Assembly: GCA_944384655.1 (NCBI GenBank)
Contig: CALWUF010000015.1
Coordinates: 1 to 64,000 of the forward strand
Direction: 5' to 3'
Origin: an uncultured Butyricicoccus sp.
GTDB lineage: Bacteria > Bacillota > Clostridia > Oscillospirales > Butyricicoccaceae
DNA: 64,000 bases
Shown: piece after piece, positions 17,335 to 27,308 of the stretch
Layout: every line of letters begins with the position of its first letter
Numbering within the stretch: the stretch's first letter is position 1
Notes under the pieces: generated by a model
What the model was told of the DNA's origin: nothing
Seen by the model: the letters and a program-made list of their open reading frames with translations, nothing else
The model's database searches: none
Translations under genes and position numbers: made by a program

Positions 17335-18681
17335 ATGAACAAAACAAATCAATTTTCACAAGGGAAACTGTTTCCTTTAATTTTGAAGTATTCTATTCCG
17401 GCAGCAATTTCGCTTCTGATTACGGCGATTTACAATATTGTTGACCGTATTTTTGTTGGGAACTTTAATGGGACTTCTGCTTTAGCAGGGCTATCAATCT
17501 GCTTTCCGCTTTCTTATATGATGATGGCATTTGGACTTACTTGTAGTGCAGGTGGTTCCTCTCTATTCAGCTTGTTTGCGGGAAAAAATGAGCAGAAGAA
17601 AATGAATGCTTCATTTGGAAACGCTCTCATACTGGTTGTCATTTTTGAACTTATATTGACTGCAATTTTGCTGATTTTTGTCAATCCAATTTTGGAAGTT
17701 TTTGGAGTAACAGAAACCTCCTATTCGTATGCATTTGAATATTATCGCATTGTTGCATTAGGTTGTTTATTTCAAGGACTTACACAGGTTTTCTGTGATT
17801 TTGTCCGGGTATCGGGGAAACCTGTTTGGGGTATGTGTGTTACCGGCATAGGGGCAGTAACCAATATCGTTCTTGACGCTGTATTTGTAGCAGCTATGGA
17901 CTGGGGAGTAACAGGTGCAGCCTGGGCTACTGTAATCGGACAGATTTTTTCAACATTATTCGGTCTTTATCTTGTTTGGAAGGGATATACAAAAGTAGAA
18001 ATCAAAAAAGAGACGTTCCGTTTCAACTTCAATCTGTCTAAAAAAATTGTATCCTGTGGATTTGCCTTTTGGATTGCACAAATGGCAATGGGTTTAATTA
18101 GTTTGGTTTATAATAGTCAGTTGGGCAAATATGGCGGGGATACTGCCATTAGTGTATATGCTGTTGTTGCAAGTATTATGACCTTTGTTATTATGCCCGC
18201 AAGTGGTATCAGTCAAGGTATTCAGCCCATCGTAGGAAATAACTTTGGAGCAGGGAACTATAAACGAGTTATGGCAACGCTATATCAAGCATCTGCATTT
18301 TCAGTAGGTATTACCTGTATCATTTGGCTTATCGTTTTACTTTTCCCAAAATCTATTCTATTAGCATTTGGAGCAACAGAAGAAATGCTGCAATTAGGGA
18401 TTGTCGGGTTAAGAACAAATTTCTGTATTACACCTATTTTGGGATTTGTAATGCTTGCAACAACATTTTTCCAGTCGATTGCAAAGCCGATCCCTTCTGT
18501 TGTGATTACATTTTTAAGGCAGATTTTATTCCTGATACCCTTTATTTACATTTTCCCGATTTTATGGGGAATCAATGGCATTTTTGTTGCTCAGCCTGTC
18601 AGTGACGGCTTAGCGTTGATTTTGTCCATCATTCTTGTTGCAAGGGAGCAACGGCATTTATATAAAAGGCTTCCAAGGTAA
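17335..18681 (+). CDS. MATE family efflux transporter
   Basis: Protein of 448 residues with about 12 hydrophobic helices. The N-terminal family pattern is clear: YSIPAAISLLITAIYNIVDR, then FVGNFNGTSALAGL. It is expected to export cationic drugs or toxins using a sodium or proton gradient. It is the second gene of a MarR-controlled cassette: the same operator palindrome precedes both genes. AT-rich composition like that of the MarR gene and unlike the flanking core genes supports joint transfer. The substrate is unknown. Confidence 0.92.
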   Translation: MNKTNQFSQGKLFPLILKYSIPAAISLLITAIYNIVDRIFVGNFNGTSALAGLSICFPLSYMMMAFGLTCSAGGSSLFSLFAGKNEQKKMNASFGNALILVVIFELILTAILLIFVNPILEVFGVTETSYSYAFEYYRIVALGCLFQGLTQVFCDFVRVSGKPVWGMCVTGIGAVTNIVLDAVFVAAMDWGVTGAAWATVIGQIFSTLFGLYLVWKGYTKVEIKKETFRFNFNLSKKIVSCGFAFWIAQMAMGLISLVYNSQLGKYGGDTAISVYAVVASIMTFVIMPASGISQGIQPIVGNNFGAGNYKRVMATLYQASAFSVGITCIIWLIVLLFPKSILLAFGATEEMLQLGIVGLRTNFCITPILGFVMLATTFFQSIAKPIPSVVITFLRQILFLIPFIYIFPILWGINGIFVAQPVSDGLALILSIILVAREQRHLYKRLPR

Positions 18682-18749
18682 GTTTGGAGAAAAATTTCAA
18701 TAAAACGGATCAAACCAACTGAATATATCCGTTATCCAAGAGCCAGACG

Positions 18750-18793
18750 CAGAGCCGATAACACGCAAATTTCAAATGCGGTTATCGGCTCTG
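18750..18793 (+). terminator. Terminator of the MATE gene
   Basis: A 13-bp perfect stem (18750-18762 with 18781-18793) continues, after one bulged A, as CGCA/TGCG. The rest of 18794-18978 has no gene, only a hairpin at 18845-18884 and a TTCGTTTT/AAAACGAA pair at 18914-18953 that may terminate the convergent S1-domain gene. Confidence 0.75.
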
Positions 18794-18978
18794 TTGTTGT
18801 GGTTGAAGGAATATGTCGAGGACACCTTGAAAAAAGTTGACGGAGCAGAGATCTGACCACTTTTGAAAGTGATTAACGCTCTGCTTTGTTGCACCTGTTT
18901 GTCAGCCGTTAAGTTCGTTTTCCTGTAATACTTCTTTATCACTGAAAAACGAAAGGATTCAGAGATTTTGTTGCGTGT

Positions 18979-19893
18979 TTATTCGCAAATAGGATCAAAT
19001 TGTGTGCGGATAATCCGTGTTGTGCAGGTTTCAGGAGAATATTGCCAGAAGGACAGATGCCCATTGTCGATATAATAGGATAATGGGGGTGGTACAGTGG
19101 AAATATGCCCGATATGATCGATGAGATTCAGCTTAATTTTCATACGTTCCGGCAGGATAGATTTAATGTAACACGATACCGTTTCCCCGGGAACGACAGG
19201 GAAACGCTGTTCTGCCAGACCGGACAGATTGGGCGTCAATTCGATAAAAACGCCATAGTCTTCTACGCTGCGCACAATACCACAAACGGTCTCACCTGGG
19301 GCAAACCCAGCGGCATTTTGTTCCCATGTGCCGAGCAATTCTCGATGTGTGAGCGAAATACGTCCAGTTTCCTCATCTATACCGGAAATTACTGCACGCA
19401 GCATCTGTCCAACACGTACACGGTCAGATGGATGAAAAATACGGCTGACGGATAAATTTTCAATTCCAATGAGTGATACCAATCCGCAGCCTACGTCTAC
19501 AAAGGCGCCGAATGGTTCAAGATGTGTCACACGTACGGGAAGGATATCCCCAGGACGGTGTTCTGTGATCAGGGCATGCAGTGCCTCCTGTTGTGCGGTA
19601 CGGCGGGACAGATATGCGATATTGCCTTCAATGCGCTGGACATGGAAACACACGGGTTTACCAACTCGTGATAAAATAGCAATCTCCCGTGTCTGTCCGG
19701 TATCGATGCCAAGAGCACATTCTTCGCGCGGCATCAATCCACTCAAACCGTCCAGTTGAACAATGAGATTATGCCCTGCGTCACAGCGCATGGCAACAGA
19801 TTGTAAGATACTGCCATCCTGTGCGGCCGCATAGACGTCCTCCCGTTTGGGGATGGTTGTTTCCAGCTTTTCCGGTGCATAGCTTGGATGCAT
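18979..19893 (-). CDS. S1 RNA-binding domain protein
   Basis: Protein of 304 residues with at least two clear S1/OB-fold domains: GDILPVRVTHLEPFGAFVDV (about residues 117-136) and GETVCGIVRSVEDYGVFIEL (about 199-218), plus weaker S1-like units at the N-terminus and after residue 230. It resembles the short ribosomal-protein-S1-like proteins of Clostridia and may bind mRNA or act on the ribosome; catalytic residues are not expected. GGAGGG precedes the ATG. It stands alone on the minus strand, divergent from DUF951. Confidence 0.85.
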   Translation of the reverse strand: MHPSYAPEKLETTIPKREDVYAAAQDGSILQSVAMRCDAGHNLIVQLDGLSGLMPREECALGIDTGQTREIAILSRVGKPVCFHVQRIEGNIAYLSRRTAQQEALHALITEHRPGDILPVRVTHLEPFGAFVDVGCGLVSLIGIENLSVSRIFHPSDRVRVGQMLRAVISGIDEETGRISLTHRELLGTWEQNAAGFAPGETVCGIVRSVEDYGVFIELTPNLSGLAEQRFPVVPGETVSCYIKSILPERMKIKLNLIDHIGHISTVPPPLSYYIDNGHLSFWQYSPETCTTRIIRTQFDPICE

Positions 19894-20159
19894 AGATTCC
19901 CTCCGTTCTCAAAAGTCCATGGTTTTCTGCTCTGCTTTGACTATATGCAGCAGGCTGGCAAGACATGCGTATCAGTTTTCCGAAGAGGGGAATACAGAGG
20001 CGTGTGCAAACTTGTCTTTCACAGACAGGTATGATACACTGACAATAGGGGAGAATGGCTGCAATGGTTTGCATTTTCTCCGTTGGCATTTGATAGAGAA
20101 CAACAGAAGTAAACCGGAAAGGAAACTCATATTTGATATGGTATCGTGGGAGGAATACA

Positions 20160-20360
20160 ATGGACATTCGGCTGGGCGATATTTTGACAATGAAAAAGGC
20201 ACATCCATGTGGAAGCCGGGAATGGGAAGTGCTGCGTGTGGGCATGGATTTCCGGCTCCGATGTGTCGGCTGTGGGCATACGATTATGATCCCGCGCAGT
20301 AAAGCAGAAAAAAATATCCGTGGTATCGAACATGCAGACGGTACACAGGGAAAGGAATAA
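20160..20360 (+). CDS. DUF951 family protein
   Basis: Small protein of 66 residues matching the DUF951 pattern: DIRLGDILTMKKAHPCGSRE, EWEVLRVGMDFRLRC, then CVGCGH and IPRSKAEK. The three conserved cysteines suggest a small metal- or nucleic-acid-binding fold; function is unknown. The ATG at 20160 follows GGGAGGA. The next gene starts 4 bp after its stop, so it is probably co-transcribed with the uridine phosphorylase. A weak promoter candidate (TTGTCT at 20012-20017, TACACT at 20035-20040) lies upstream. Confidence 0.85.
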   Translation: MDIRLGDILTMKKAHPCGSREWEVLRVGMDFRLRCVGCGHTIMIPRSKAEKNIRGIEHADGTQGKE

Positions 20361-20364
20361 CTTT

Positions 20365-21123
20365 ATGTTGATCAATGGAAAACAGATGCATTTACGGTGC
20401 ACAGCGGAGGATATCGGACGATATGTGATCTTGCCCGGTGATCCCGGACGCTGTGGAACCATAGCGGCATTTTTTGACCGCGCCCATATGGTTTCGTCTA
20501 ATCGTGAATTTAACATCTGGACGGGTTATCTGGACGGACAAAAGGTATCTGTCTGTTCGACAGGCATTGGCGGGCCTTCTGCGGCGATTGCGCTGGAAGA
20601 GCTGGTGGAATGCGGAGCAGATACATTTATCCGTGTGGGCACATGCGGGGGTATAGATCCCGCCGTATGTGGCGGAGATGTAGTGGTAGCCACTGCCGCT
20701 GTGCGGCAGGAAGGCACTTCACGGGAATATCTTCCGTTGGAATATCCCGCGGCGGCAAGTTATCCCGTTGTGCGCGCGCTCACAGATGCCTGTGATGCGC
20801 TGGGCTATCACACGCATGTCGGTGTAATCCAGTCCAAGGATAGTTTTTATGGCGAAATTCGCCCGCAGTGCATGCCGATTGCGGCACAATTGCAGGAGAA
20901 ATGGCATGCATGGGCAGCAGCGGGCGTGCTCGCCAGTGAAATGGAAGCTGCCGCTTTGTTTATCGCAGGCGCCTGTCTGCATGTGCGCTGCGGTGCAGTT
21001 CTCAATGTGCTGTGGAATGACGAGAGCGAAGCGCCTGCTATACCGGAGGATGCAGCACAGCGTGGTATACGAGCCGCTGTTCAGGCACTCCGCCAATTGA
21101 TCCGCGAAGACAAACACACATAG
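20365..21123 (+). CDS. Uridine phosphorylase-like nucleoside phosphorylase
   Basis: Protein of 252 residues of the PNP/UDP phosphorylase superfamily. The phosphate loop LPGDPGR, STGIGGPSAAIALEEL, RVGTCGG and the late ASEMEAAALF motif that binds the ribose are all present. Uridine phosphorylase is the closest match, releasing uracil for salvage; a related nucleoside is possible. AAAGGAAT precedes the ATG at 20365. It is coupled to DUF951 and ends at a bidirectional terminator. Confidence 0.88.
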   Translation: MLINGKQMHLRCTAEDIGRYVILPGDPGRCGTIAAFFDRAHMVSSNREFNIWTGYLDGQKVSVCSTGIGGPSAAIALEELVECGADTFIRVGTCGGIDPAVCGGDVVVATAAVRQEGTSREYLPLEYPAAASYPVVRALTDACDALGYHTHVGVIQSKDSFYGEIRPQCMPIAAQLQEKWHAWAAAGVLASEMEAAALFIAGACLHVRCGAVLNVLWNDESEAPAIPEDAAQRGIRAAVQALRQLIREDKHT

Positions 21124-21128
21124 ACGAA

Positions 21129-21163
21129 AAAACGGAAGCAGATAAAACATCTGCTTCCGTTTT
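21129..21163. terminator. Bidirectional terminator
   Basis: A 15-bp perfect stem (21129-21143 with 21149-21163) with a 5-nt loop and A/T tracts on both sides. It serves the phosphorylase (+) and the LtaS-like gene (-). Confidence 0.85.
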
Positions 21164-21168
21164 GTGTG

Positions 21169-23043
21169 TCAGCTTGCCGCGCTTCCTGCGGCGGATTGAC
21201 TTGAACCCGTATCGCTGTTACCATCAGTATTACTGCTATCGCTATCACTGTCGCCCTCGCTGTCGAAGACATACTGATACTGTACAATTTTATAATCGTG
21301 TAAATCCTGCGCTGCCATTTCCAACGGCACAAAAATACCATTTTCATCTACGCAGCCGGTTGCCGAAATCACAGGATATTCTTCCTTCAGGCTGTACACA
21401 TATTCCTGATATTCGCTCATCTGTGCACCGGCAACGTCCAACGTCATTGGTCCGAGATAATTTGCACTGATACGTCCGGCATCATAGCTCTCAATGTCGT
21501 AGTTCGCCCAGATAAAGAATGGAACCGTATGTTTATCCATCTCGATTTCTGCCTCTGTTTTGGTGGAGTATCTGGTCAGACGGTTGTAGAATGAATTTTC
21601 GATGTACGGCATATGGTCGCCAAAGAAGACGATAATCGTCGGCTCATCCTGTTCACTGAAATATTCTACCAGTTGCTGAATTGCCTGATCGGATTCCTGA
21701 ATCAGAGAGAGATACTGCTTGGTATACGGATACAGTGAATCAAATTCAAATTCCACAGTTTCCGGGAAGTTGGAATATACGGTGTCATAACCGCAGTGAT
21801 TCTGCATTGTGACATTGAACATAAACAGCGGATCATCAGATTCCGCATTGTTCGATTCATACGTTTCAATAATCTTATCAAATGAAGAATTGTCACTGAC
21901 ATAGCGGCGTAAGTATTCGGTGGTCTCATCGTCGAAGCTGTCAATATCGAGGAATGTATCAAAACCCATCAGCGGATATGCGCGATTGCGCGCCCAACCG
22001 GAACCGTAATATGGATGCAATGCAACGGTATTGTAGCCTTGTTCCGACAGAACGGAAGCCATCGATTCCGTTTCATCATGGACATATTGCAGCATGGGGT
22101 AGCTGCCGGATTTGAAAAATGCATAGGTGTTGCTGGTCAGGAATTCATATTCCGTGTTGCATGTGCCGCCGCCGAATGCCGGGACAACCAATTGTCCGGT
22201 AATGGCATTGTCGTCTTCACTCATCGAGTGGACAAAAGGCATGACGTCATCGACATTTTCTAGATTCAAGTCGCCCAGAATGGACAGATCCGCAAAGGTC
22301 TCATCCATGATGGCGATGATATTCGGCTGTTCACCCGTGGATTGTGTGGTTTCCTCGCTGGATACAGAGGAGAGAATGGTCTTTGCATTCTCCTTGGAGT
22401 AATCACTCGGCGCCTCGTTGAACAGGGAATCCATGTTGATCGTAAAGTTGAGCGCCATACCGTTGCGGCGGTTGGCAGTGACCTGACGCCATGCGCTGAT
22501 GTAGAAATTATCCCGTCCAACCGTTGCAATCAGTGTGAAAGCGGTCAGCATTGCAGCGGAAACGGCAAGCGTTTGCACACGTCTGCGAACTTTTGGTACA
22601 GGGAATTTCATGCGCATGGTGATGACCCACCAGATGATGCAGCCGACCACACAAGCAATGACCTGTGGTGGGATGGTCCAAGTGAAGCCATCCAGTGCTT
22701 GCGCCGCAGTGGTTACTGCGTACAGATCCCACGGGACGACGGGGGAATTGCGGATATCAATCGAATAATAGTTGATGACGCCAAAGATGAGGAAAACCAG
22801 GTTGAGAAAAATGATAGAGAAACGGGTGCGCCCAGTCACCGCACGGAACAGAAGGAATACGCCATAATAAAACAGCAGATTCGCCCAGAAAGCAAAATTG
22901 GTGGGCAACATGCATTCACTGTCGCTTCCACCGAATTCCAGTACCTCGACCATGAGGAAAGTTGCCAGCGGCGTGATAGAAAAGAAAATAATTCCTATGT
23001 TGGACGCGAGAAACTGTTTACACAAAATTAACTTATTTTTCAT
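21169..23043 (-). CDS. LTA synthase family sulfatase-fold protein
   Basis: Protein of 624 residues: about five N-terminal membrane helices (residues 10-165), then an extracellular sulfatase-type domain. The likely nucleophile is the Thr in GGGTCNTEYEF; metal-site segments IAIMDETFAD, GWARNRAYPLMGFD and FFGDHMPY follow. Such enzymes transfer glycerol-phosphate or a related head group to envelope polymers. The C-terminus is a Ser/Asp/Gly-rich low-complexity tail of about 30 residues, unusual for the family. The ATG at 23043 follows GGAGG at 9 nt. It is monocistronic. Confidence 0.88.
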   Translation of the reverse strand: MKNKLILCKQFLASNIGIIFFSITPLATFLMVEVLEFGGSDSECMLPTNFAFWANLLFYYGVFLLFRAVTGRTRFSIIFLNLVFLIFGVINYYSIDIRNSPVVPWDLYAVTTAAQALDGFTWTIPPQVIACVVGCIIWWVITMRMKFPVPKVRRRVQTLAVSAAMLTAFTLIATVGRDNFYISAWRQVTANRRNGMALNFTINMDSLFNEAPSDYSKENAKTILSSVSSEETTQSTGEQPNIIAIMDETFADLSILGDLNLENVDDVMPFVHSMSEDDNAITGQLVVPAFGGGTCNTEYEFLTSNTYAFFKSGSYPMLQYVHDETESMASVLSEQGYNTVALHPYYGSGWARNRAYPLMGFDTFLDIDSFDDETTEYLRRYVSDNSSFDKIIETYESNNAESDDPLFMFNVTMQNHCGYDTVYSNFPETVEFEFDSLYPYTKQYLSLIQESDQAIQQLVEYFSEQDEPTIIVFFGDHMPYIENSFYNRLTRYSTKTEAEIEMDKHTVPFFIWANYDIESYDAGRISANYLGPMTLDVAGAQMSEYQEYVYSLKEEYPVISATGCVDENGIFVPLEMAAQDLHDYKIVQYQYVFDSEGDSDSDSSNTDGNSDTGSSQSAAGSAAS

Positions 23044-23080
23044 TCGTAAAAGCGCCTCCATTGGACTTTAAAACACGGAT

Positions 23081-23109
23081 ATTATACCTTTTCAGTAACA
23101 AAAAGTCAA
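23081..23109 (-). promoter_or_regulatory. Promoter of the LtaS-like gene
   Basis: Minus strand TTGACT (23104-23109) and TATAAT (23081-23086), spacer 17 bp. The -35 box overlaps the T-rich end of the dapL terminator. Confidence 0.7.
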
Positions 23110-23139
23110 GAGACGTGCAGGAAAGCCCCACACGTCTCT
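23097..23139 (-). terminator. Terminator of dapF-pyrG-dapL
   Basis: A 9-bp stem AGAGACGTG/CACGTCTCT (23131-23139 with 23109-23117), followed on the minus strand by a T-rich tract. A second pair, 23159-23168/23179-23188, lies between it and the dapL stop. Confidence 0.65.
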
Positions 23140-23199
23140 GGTGAAAATGTATAATTTCCGTAAAAAGTTTGATAAGGCACTTTTTACGTCAGAAAAGGT

Positions 23200-24381
23200 T
23201 CAGGAAAGCAGTTTTTTCATGCGTTCAACGGCTTCCTTTGTTTTTTCCCGGTTACCGAATGCAGTCAAACGGAAAAAGTTTTTGCCGTTTTCACCAAAGC
23301 CGGAACCCGGTGTGCCGACCACATTGGCATTCTCCAGAAGATAATCAAAGAATTCCCAGGAATCCATACCATTGGGGCACTTAAACCAAATATACGGCGA
23401 GTTTTTGCCGCCCGTATACCAGATACCCAGTTCATCCATTGCGTCTGCAAGAATGCGTGCATTTTCACGATAGTAATCCAGATGCTCCTGAACCTGCGCG
23501 ACACCTTCTTCGGTGAATACAGCGGCAGCGCCACGCTGTACAATATAAGCAACGCCATTAAACTTGGTGGTCTGGCGGCGCAGCCACATCTTGTTGAGGT
23601 TCATGCCTTCAAATTCCAGTTCCAGCGGGACGACTGTATACCCGCAGCGAGTGCCGGTAAAGCCTGCCGTCTTGGAGAACGAGCAGAATTCAATGGCGCA
23701 TTTTTTTGCACCTTCGATCTCAAAGATGCTGCGCGGCAGATTTTCATCCGAAATAAAGCACTCATAGGCTGCATCAAACAGAATCACTGCTTCATTTTCC
23801 AGTGCATAATCAACCCATGCCTTCAGACCAGTGCGGTCATATGCAGCGCCTGTCGGATTGTTGGGGGAGCAAAGATAGATGATATCTGCCTTGACAGCCG
23901 GATCCGGCAGCGGCAGGAATTGATTGGATTCATTTGCATCCATGTACAGGATGGTACGCCCTGCCATGGTGTTGGTATCGACATAAACCGGATAAACCGG
24001 ATCGGGAACAAGAACGGTATTGTCCTGGTCAAACAGATCCAGAATATTGCCTACATCGGATTTCGCACCGTCAGAAACAAAAATTTCATCTGCTTCAAGC
24101 TGTGTGCCGTGGGAAGCATAGTATGCCTGGATCGCATGTTTCAGGAAGTCATAGCCCTGTTCCGGACCATAGCCGTGAAAGCTCTCCTGACGGCTCAGTT
24201 CATCGACAGCGGCATGCATTGCGTCAATGGACGCCTGCGGCAACGGCAAGGTAACATCACCAATGCCCATGCGAATGACTGGGGCATCCGGATGCGCGGC
24301 GGTATAATCCGCAACCTTTTTCGCGATGTTGGCAAACAGATAACTTTGTGCGATGTTGGCAAAATTATGATTGACTTTCAT
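23200..24381 (-). CDS. dapL: LL-diaminopimelate aminotransferase
   Basis: Protein of 393 residues, a fold-type I PLP aminotransferase. [15 protein letters not shown] holds the PLP lysine, and [13 protein letters not shown] is diagnostic. DapL converts tetrahydrodipicolinate directly to LL-diaminopimelate, bypassing the succinyl or acetyl branches of lysine synthesis. It overlaps the end of pyrG by 17 bp and is the last gene of dapF-pyrG-dapL. Pairing with dapF, which acts on its product, makes function clear. Confidence 0.95.
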   Translation of the reverse strand: MKVNHNFANIAQSYLFANIAKKVADYTAAHPDAPVIRMGIGDVTLPLPQASIDAMHAAVDELSRQESFHGYGPEQGYDFLKHAIQAYYASHGTQLEADEIFVSDGAKSDVGNILDLFDQDNTVLVPDPVYPVYVDTNTMAGRTILYMDANESNQFLPLPDPAVKADIIYLCSPNNPTGAAYDRTGLKAWVDYALENEAVILFDAAYECFISDENLPRSIFEIEGAKKCAIEFCSFSKTAGFTGTRCGYTVVPLELEFEGMNLNKMWLRRQTTKFNGVAYIVQRGAAAVFTEEGVAQVQEHLDYYRENARILADAMDELGIWYTGGKNSPYIWFKCPNGMDSWEFFDYLLENANVVGTPGSGFGENGKNFFRLTAFGNREKTKEAVERMKKLLS

Positions 24382-25987
24382 AGATCGTATCTCTCCTTCT
24401 CATAGATGCTGCAATAAACGCCTTAAACAGCGGATGAGCGCGGTTCGGGCGGGATTTGAATTCTGGATGGAATTGAACACCGACATAGAATGGATGTTCC
24501 ATGATTTCAACAGTCTCCACCAGTTCGCCTGACGGGGAAGTGCCGGAGATCGTCAAACCATTCTGTTCAAATTCCTGACGGAACTGATTGTTGAACTCAT
24601 ACCGGTGGCGATGGCGCTCAGAAATATTTTCCTGCTGATATGCTTCCGCCATCTTTGTATTCGGACGGATATGGCATGGATATGCGCCCAGACGCATCGT
24701 ACCGCCCTTTTTGAAGATGCCCTGCTGACTTTCCATCAGGTCAATGACACGGTGCTGGCTCTCCTGGTCAAATTCACCGGAGTTTGCATCTTCATAACCG
24801 AGCACATTGCGCGCATAAGAAATGACAGCAATTTGCATGCCGAGACAAATGCCAAAATACGGCACGTTGCGAACACGGCAATATTCCGCTGCGCAAACCA
24901 TACCTTCAATGCCGCGCGAACCGAAGCCGCCCGGCAGAATGATGCCGTCACAGCCGGACAGTAGCTTGTCCACAGAAGCATCATTGATTTCTTCAGAATC
25001 AATCCAATCGATTTCGACTTTTGTACCGTTTTCATATCCTGCGTGTTGCAGGGCTTCTGCGACAGACAGATATGCATCGTGCAGGCGGACATATTTTCCG
25101 ACCAGACCAATTTTGACACTGCCTCGACGGCTGTCGATACGATCGAGCATTTCATGCCATTCGCTCATATCGCCTTTGCGACAGTCCAGAACCAGTTCAC
25201 GGCAAACGATATCACAAAAATGGCTCTGTTCGAGCATCATGGGCGCCTGATACAGCACAGGTACGGTTTTATTTTCAATGACGCAGTCCGGTTGGACGTT
25301 ACAGAACATGGAAATCTTGTGGCGGATGTCGTCGGTCAACGGCTGGTCAACACGGCAGACGATCATATCAGGCTGAATGCCCAGACCACGCAATTCTTTG
25401 ACGGAATGCTGTGTCGGTTTGGATTTCGGTTCATCCGAACCGGAGATAAACGGAACCAATGTGACATGAATAAACAAGCAGTTGCGGCGACCAATTTCAG
25501 TGGATACCTGTCGGATTGCCTCAAGGAATGGCTGAGATTCAATATCACCCGTTGTACCACCGATTTCGGTGATAACAACATCAGCGTTGGTTTTTTTACC
25601 GACCGAATAAATAAACGATTTAATTTCATCGGTGATATGTGGGATGACCTGAACGGTTTCTCCCAGATATTTGCCGTCACGTTCTTTGTTAAGGACATTC
25701 CAATACACCTTGCCGGTGGTCAAATTCGAATATTTATTCAAATCCTCATCGATAAAGCGTTCATAATGTCCAAGATCAAGGTCAGTTTCTGCACCGTCTT
25801 CTGTGACATAGACTTCTCCATGCTGAAACGGACTCATCGTGCCCGGATCAACATTGATATATGGATCGAGCTTTTGTGCAGCAACTTTAAGACCGCGGCT
25901 TTTCAGCAATCGTCCAAGTGAAGCAGCCGTGATGCCTTTTCCGAGACCGGAAACGACACCTCCAGTTACAAAAATATACTTGGTCAT
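24365..25987 (-). CDS. pyrG: CTP synthase
   Basis: Protein of 540 residues. The N-terminal synthetase domain starts with [17 protein letters not shown]; the C-terminal class I glutamine amidotransferase has its Cys in FGICLGMQ and the partner His/Glu in GVQFHPEF. It converts UTP to CTP with glutamine. It is overlapped on both sides by diaminopimelate genes (4 bp with dapF, 17 bp with dapL), so pyrimidine and lysine/peptidoglycan genes share one transcript, an uncommon arrangement. Confidence 0.98.
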   Translation of the reverse strand: MTKYIFVTGGVVSGLGKGITAASLGRLLKSRGLKVAAQKLDPYINVDPGTMSPFQHGEVYVTEDGAETDLDLGHYERFIDEDLNKYSNLTTGKVYWNVLNKERDGKYLGETVQVIPHITDEIKSFIYSVGKKTNADVVITEIGGTTGDIESQPFLEAIRQVSTEIGRRNCLFIHVTLVPFISGSDEPKSKPTQHSVKELRGLGIQPDMIVCRVDQPLTDDIRHKISMFCNVQPDCVIENKTVPVLYQAPMMLEQSHFCDIVCRELVLDCRKGDMSEWHEMLDRIDSRRGSVKIGLVGKYVRLHDAYLSVAEALQHAGYENGTKVEIDWIDSEEINDASVDKLLSGCDGIILPGGFGSRGIEGMVCAAEYCRVRNVPYFGICLGMQIAVISYARNVLGYEDANSGEFDQESQHRVIDLMESQQGIFKKGGTMRLGAYPCHIRPNTKMAEAYQQENISERHRHRYEFNNQFRQEFEQNGLTISGTSPSGELVETVEIMEHPFYVGVQFHPEFKSRPNRAHPLFKAFIAASMRRRDTIYESQS

Positions 25988-26826
25988 GCTTCCACGCTCC
26001 CTTCAAACACAGTCGTTGCCGAACCGCTGAGGAATACTGCCTCATCCGTATAACGGATGCTCAAATCACCGCCGCGCAGATGAATGGTAATCTCTTGATC
26101 CTTGGCGCAATGACCGTTCAAAACGGCAGCCACGGCGGCGGCGCATGCGCCTGTGCCACATGCCCAGGTTTCACCGCTGCCGCGCTCCCATACACGCATT
26201 TGCAGGGTATGATCGTCGATGACACGGATAAATTCTGTGTTTATGCGTTCAGGGAACATCTCATGGTTTTCGAATGAAGGACCGATTGCAGGCAGATCAA
26301 GCGTTTCCACGTCTTCATCCATAAAGATCACACAATGTGGATTACCCATAGAGACGCAGGTAACAGAATATTGTTTGCCATTCACGTCAAGTGGGACAGA
26401 GACAGCAAGATCACCCGTATACTTTGTCGGGATTTCGGATGGTTTGAGGATTGCCTTGCCCATATCGACGGTGACACGGACAATTTTGCCATTTTCTGCG
26501 ACCATGTTGAGCAGTTTGATGCCACTGAGTGTTTCCAGGGTCATCTCCGGTTTATCAATCAGACCATGGTCATACATATACTTACCAATGCATCGCGTTG
26601 CGTTGCCGCACATTTTTCCCTCGCTGCCATCCGCATTGAACATGCGCATTTTCGCATCTGCCACCTCAGACGGGCAGATTAACACGATACCATCGCCGCC
26701 GATGCCGAAATGACGGTCAGACAGGCGAATTGCGAGAGACTCCGGATCCGCAACTAGCTGCTCAAAACAGTTGAAATAAATATAATCGTTACCGCAGCCG
26801 TGCATTTTCGTAAAATTCAGCTTCAT
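25984..26826 (-). CDS. dapF: Diaminopimelate epimerase
   Basis: Protein of 280 residues. The two catalytic cysteines are visible in MCGNATRC (about residue 74) and [11 protein letters not shown] (about residue 217). It converts LL- to meso-diaminopimelate for peptidoglycan and lysine. GAGAGGAT precedes the ATG. It is the first gene of the operon; its stop overlaps the pyrG start by 4 bp. The leader is only about 70 nt, too short for a lysine riboswitch. Confidence 0.96.
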   Translation of the reverse strand: MKLNFTKMHGCGNDYIYFNCFEQLVADPESLAIRLSDRHFGIGGDGIVLICPSEVADAKMRMFNADGSEGKMCGNATRCIGKYMYDHGLIDKPEMTLETLSGIKLLNMVAENGKIVRVTVDMGKAILKPSEIPTKYTGDLAVSVPLDVNGKQYSVTCVSMGNPHCVIFMDEDVETLDLPAIGPSFENHEMFPERINTEFIRVIDDHTLQMRVWERGSGETWACGTGACAAAVAAVLNGHCAKDQEITIHLRGGDLSIRYTDEAVFLSGSATTVFEGSVEA

Positions 26827-26900
26827 TTGCGTGTCATCCTCTCAAATTTGTAGGATTGTTTGCTGTGCTAGGGAATTCGCACACAAATACATTCGGGTTA

Positions 26901-26929
26901 ATTATACAGGGAAAACAGGGCTATTTCAA
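26901..26929 (-). promoter_or_regulatory. Promoter of dapF-pyrG-dapL
   Basis: Minus strand TTGAAA (26924-26929) and TATAAT (26901-26906), spacer 17 bp. Confidence 0.7.
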
Positions 26930-27021
26930 GTGAGTAAAGCGACAACATTACAATGAATTTTACCGGTTCCTTTGATTGTGTTTCGCAGTGCAAAGGGAAT
27001 GGAAAATTTTTGTTGTTTTCG

Positions 27022-27308
27022 CAGGTTCACGCCCAATTCTAAAACAGACTGATTTCTTTTTTCTTTCGTAAAAAGAAACTGGAAACGGGATGTTGTGTAA
27101 ACAACGAGAAAATCCAGCTGCCCGTCCGGCAGACGGATTCCAAAACAGACGTTTTTCTTTTGCTTGCGTTTCTTTTTTTGTAAAAAGAAACTGGAAACGG
27201 GATGTTGTGTGAACAACGAGAAAATCCGGCTGCCCGTCCGGCAGACGGATTCCAAAACAGACGTTTTTCTTTTGCTTACTTTTCTTTTTTTGTAAAAAGA
27301 AAAGTAAG
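27022..27308. repeat. 112-bp tandem repeat array with inverted-repeat junctions
   Basis: Two nearly identical 112-bp units (27068-27179 and 27180-27291) are flanked by a partial unit on the left and a short partial on the right. Each junction is an inverted repeat, seen best as a perfect 15-bp stem at 27275-27289/27294-27308. Each unit also holds small hairpins (GTTG/CAAC; GTCTGCC/GGCAGAC on the minus strand). Open frames in it on the minus strand come from the repeat and look spurious. Confidence 0.85.

Noticed and set aside
18682-18978. Right-hand attachment repeat matching the rpsI 3' end
   Set aside because: No direct repeat longer than chance was visible.
26827-26900. Lysine riboswitch before dapF
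   Set aside because: The leader is only about 70 nt and lacks the structured core.
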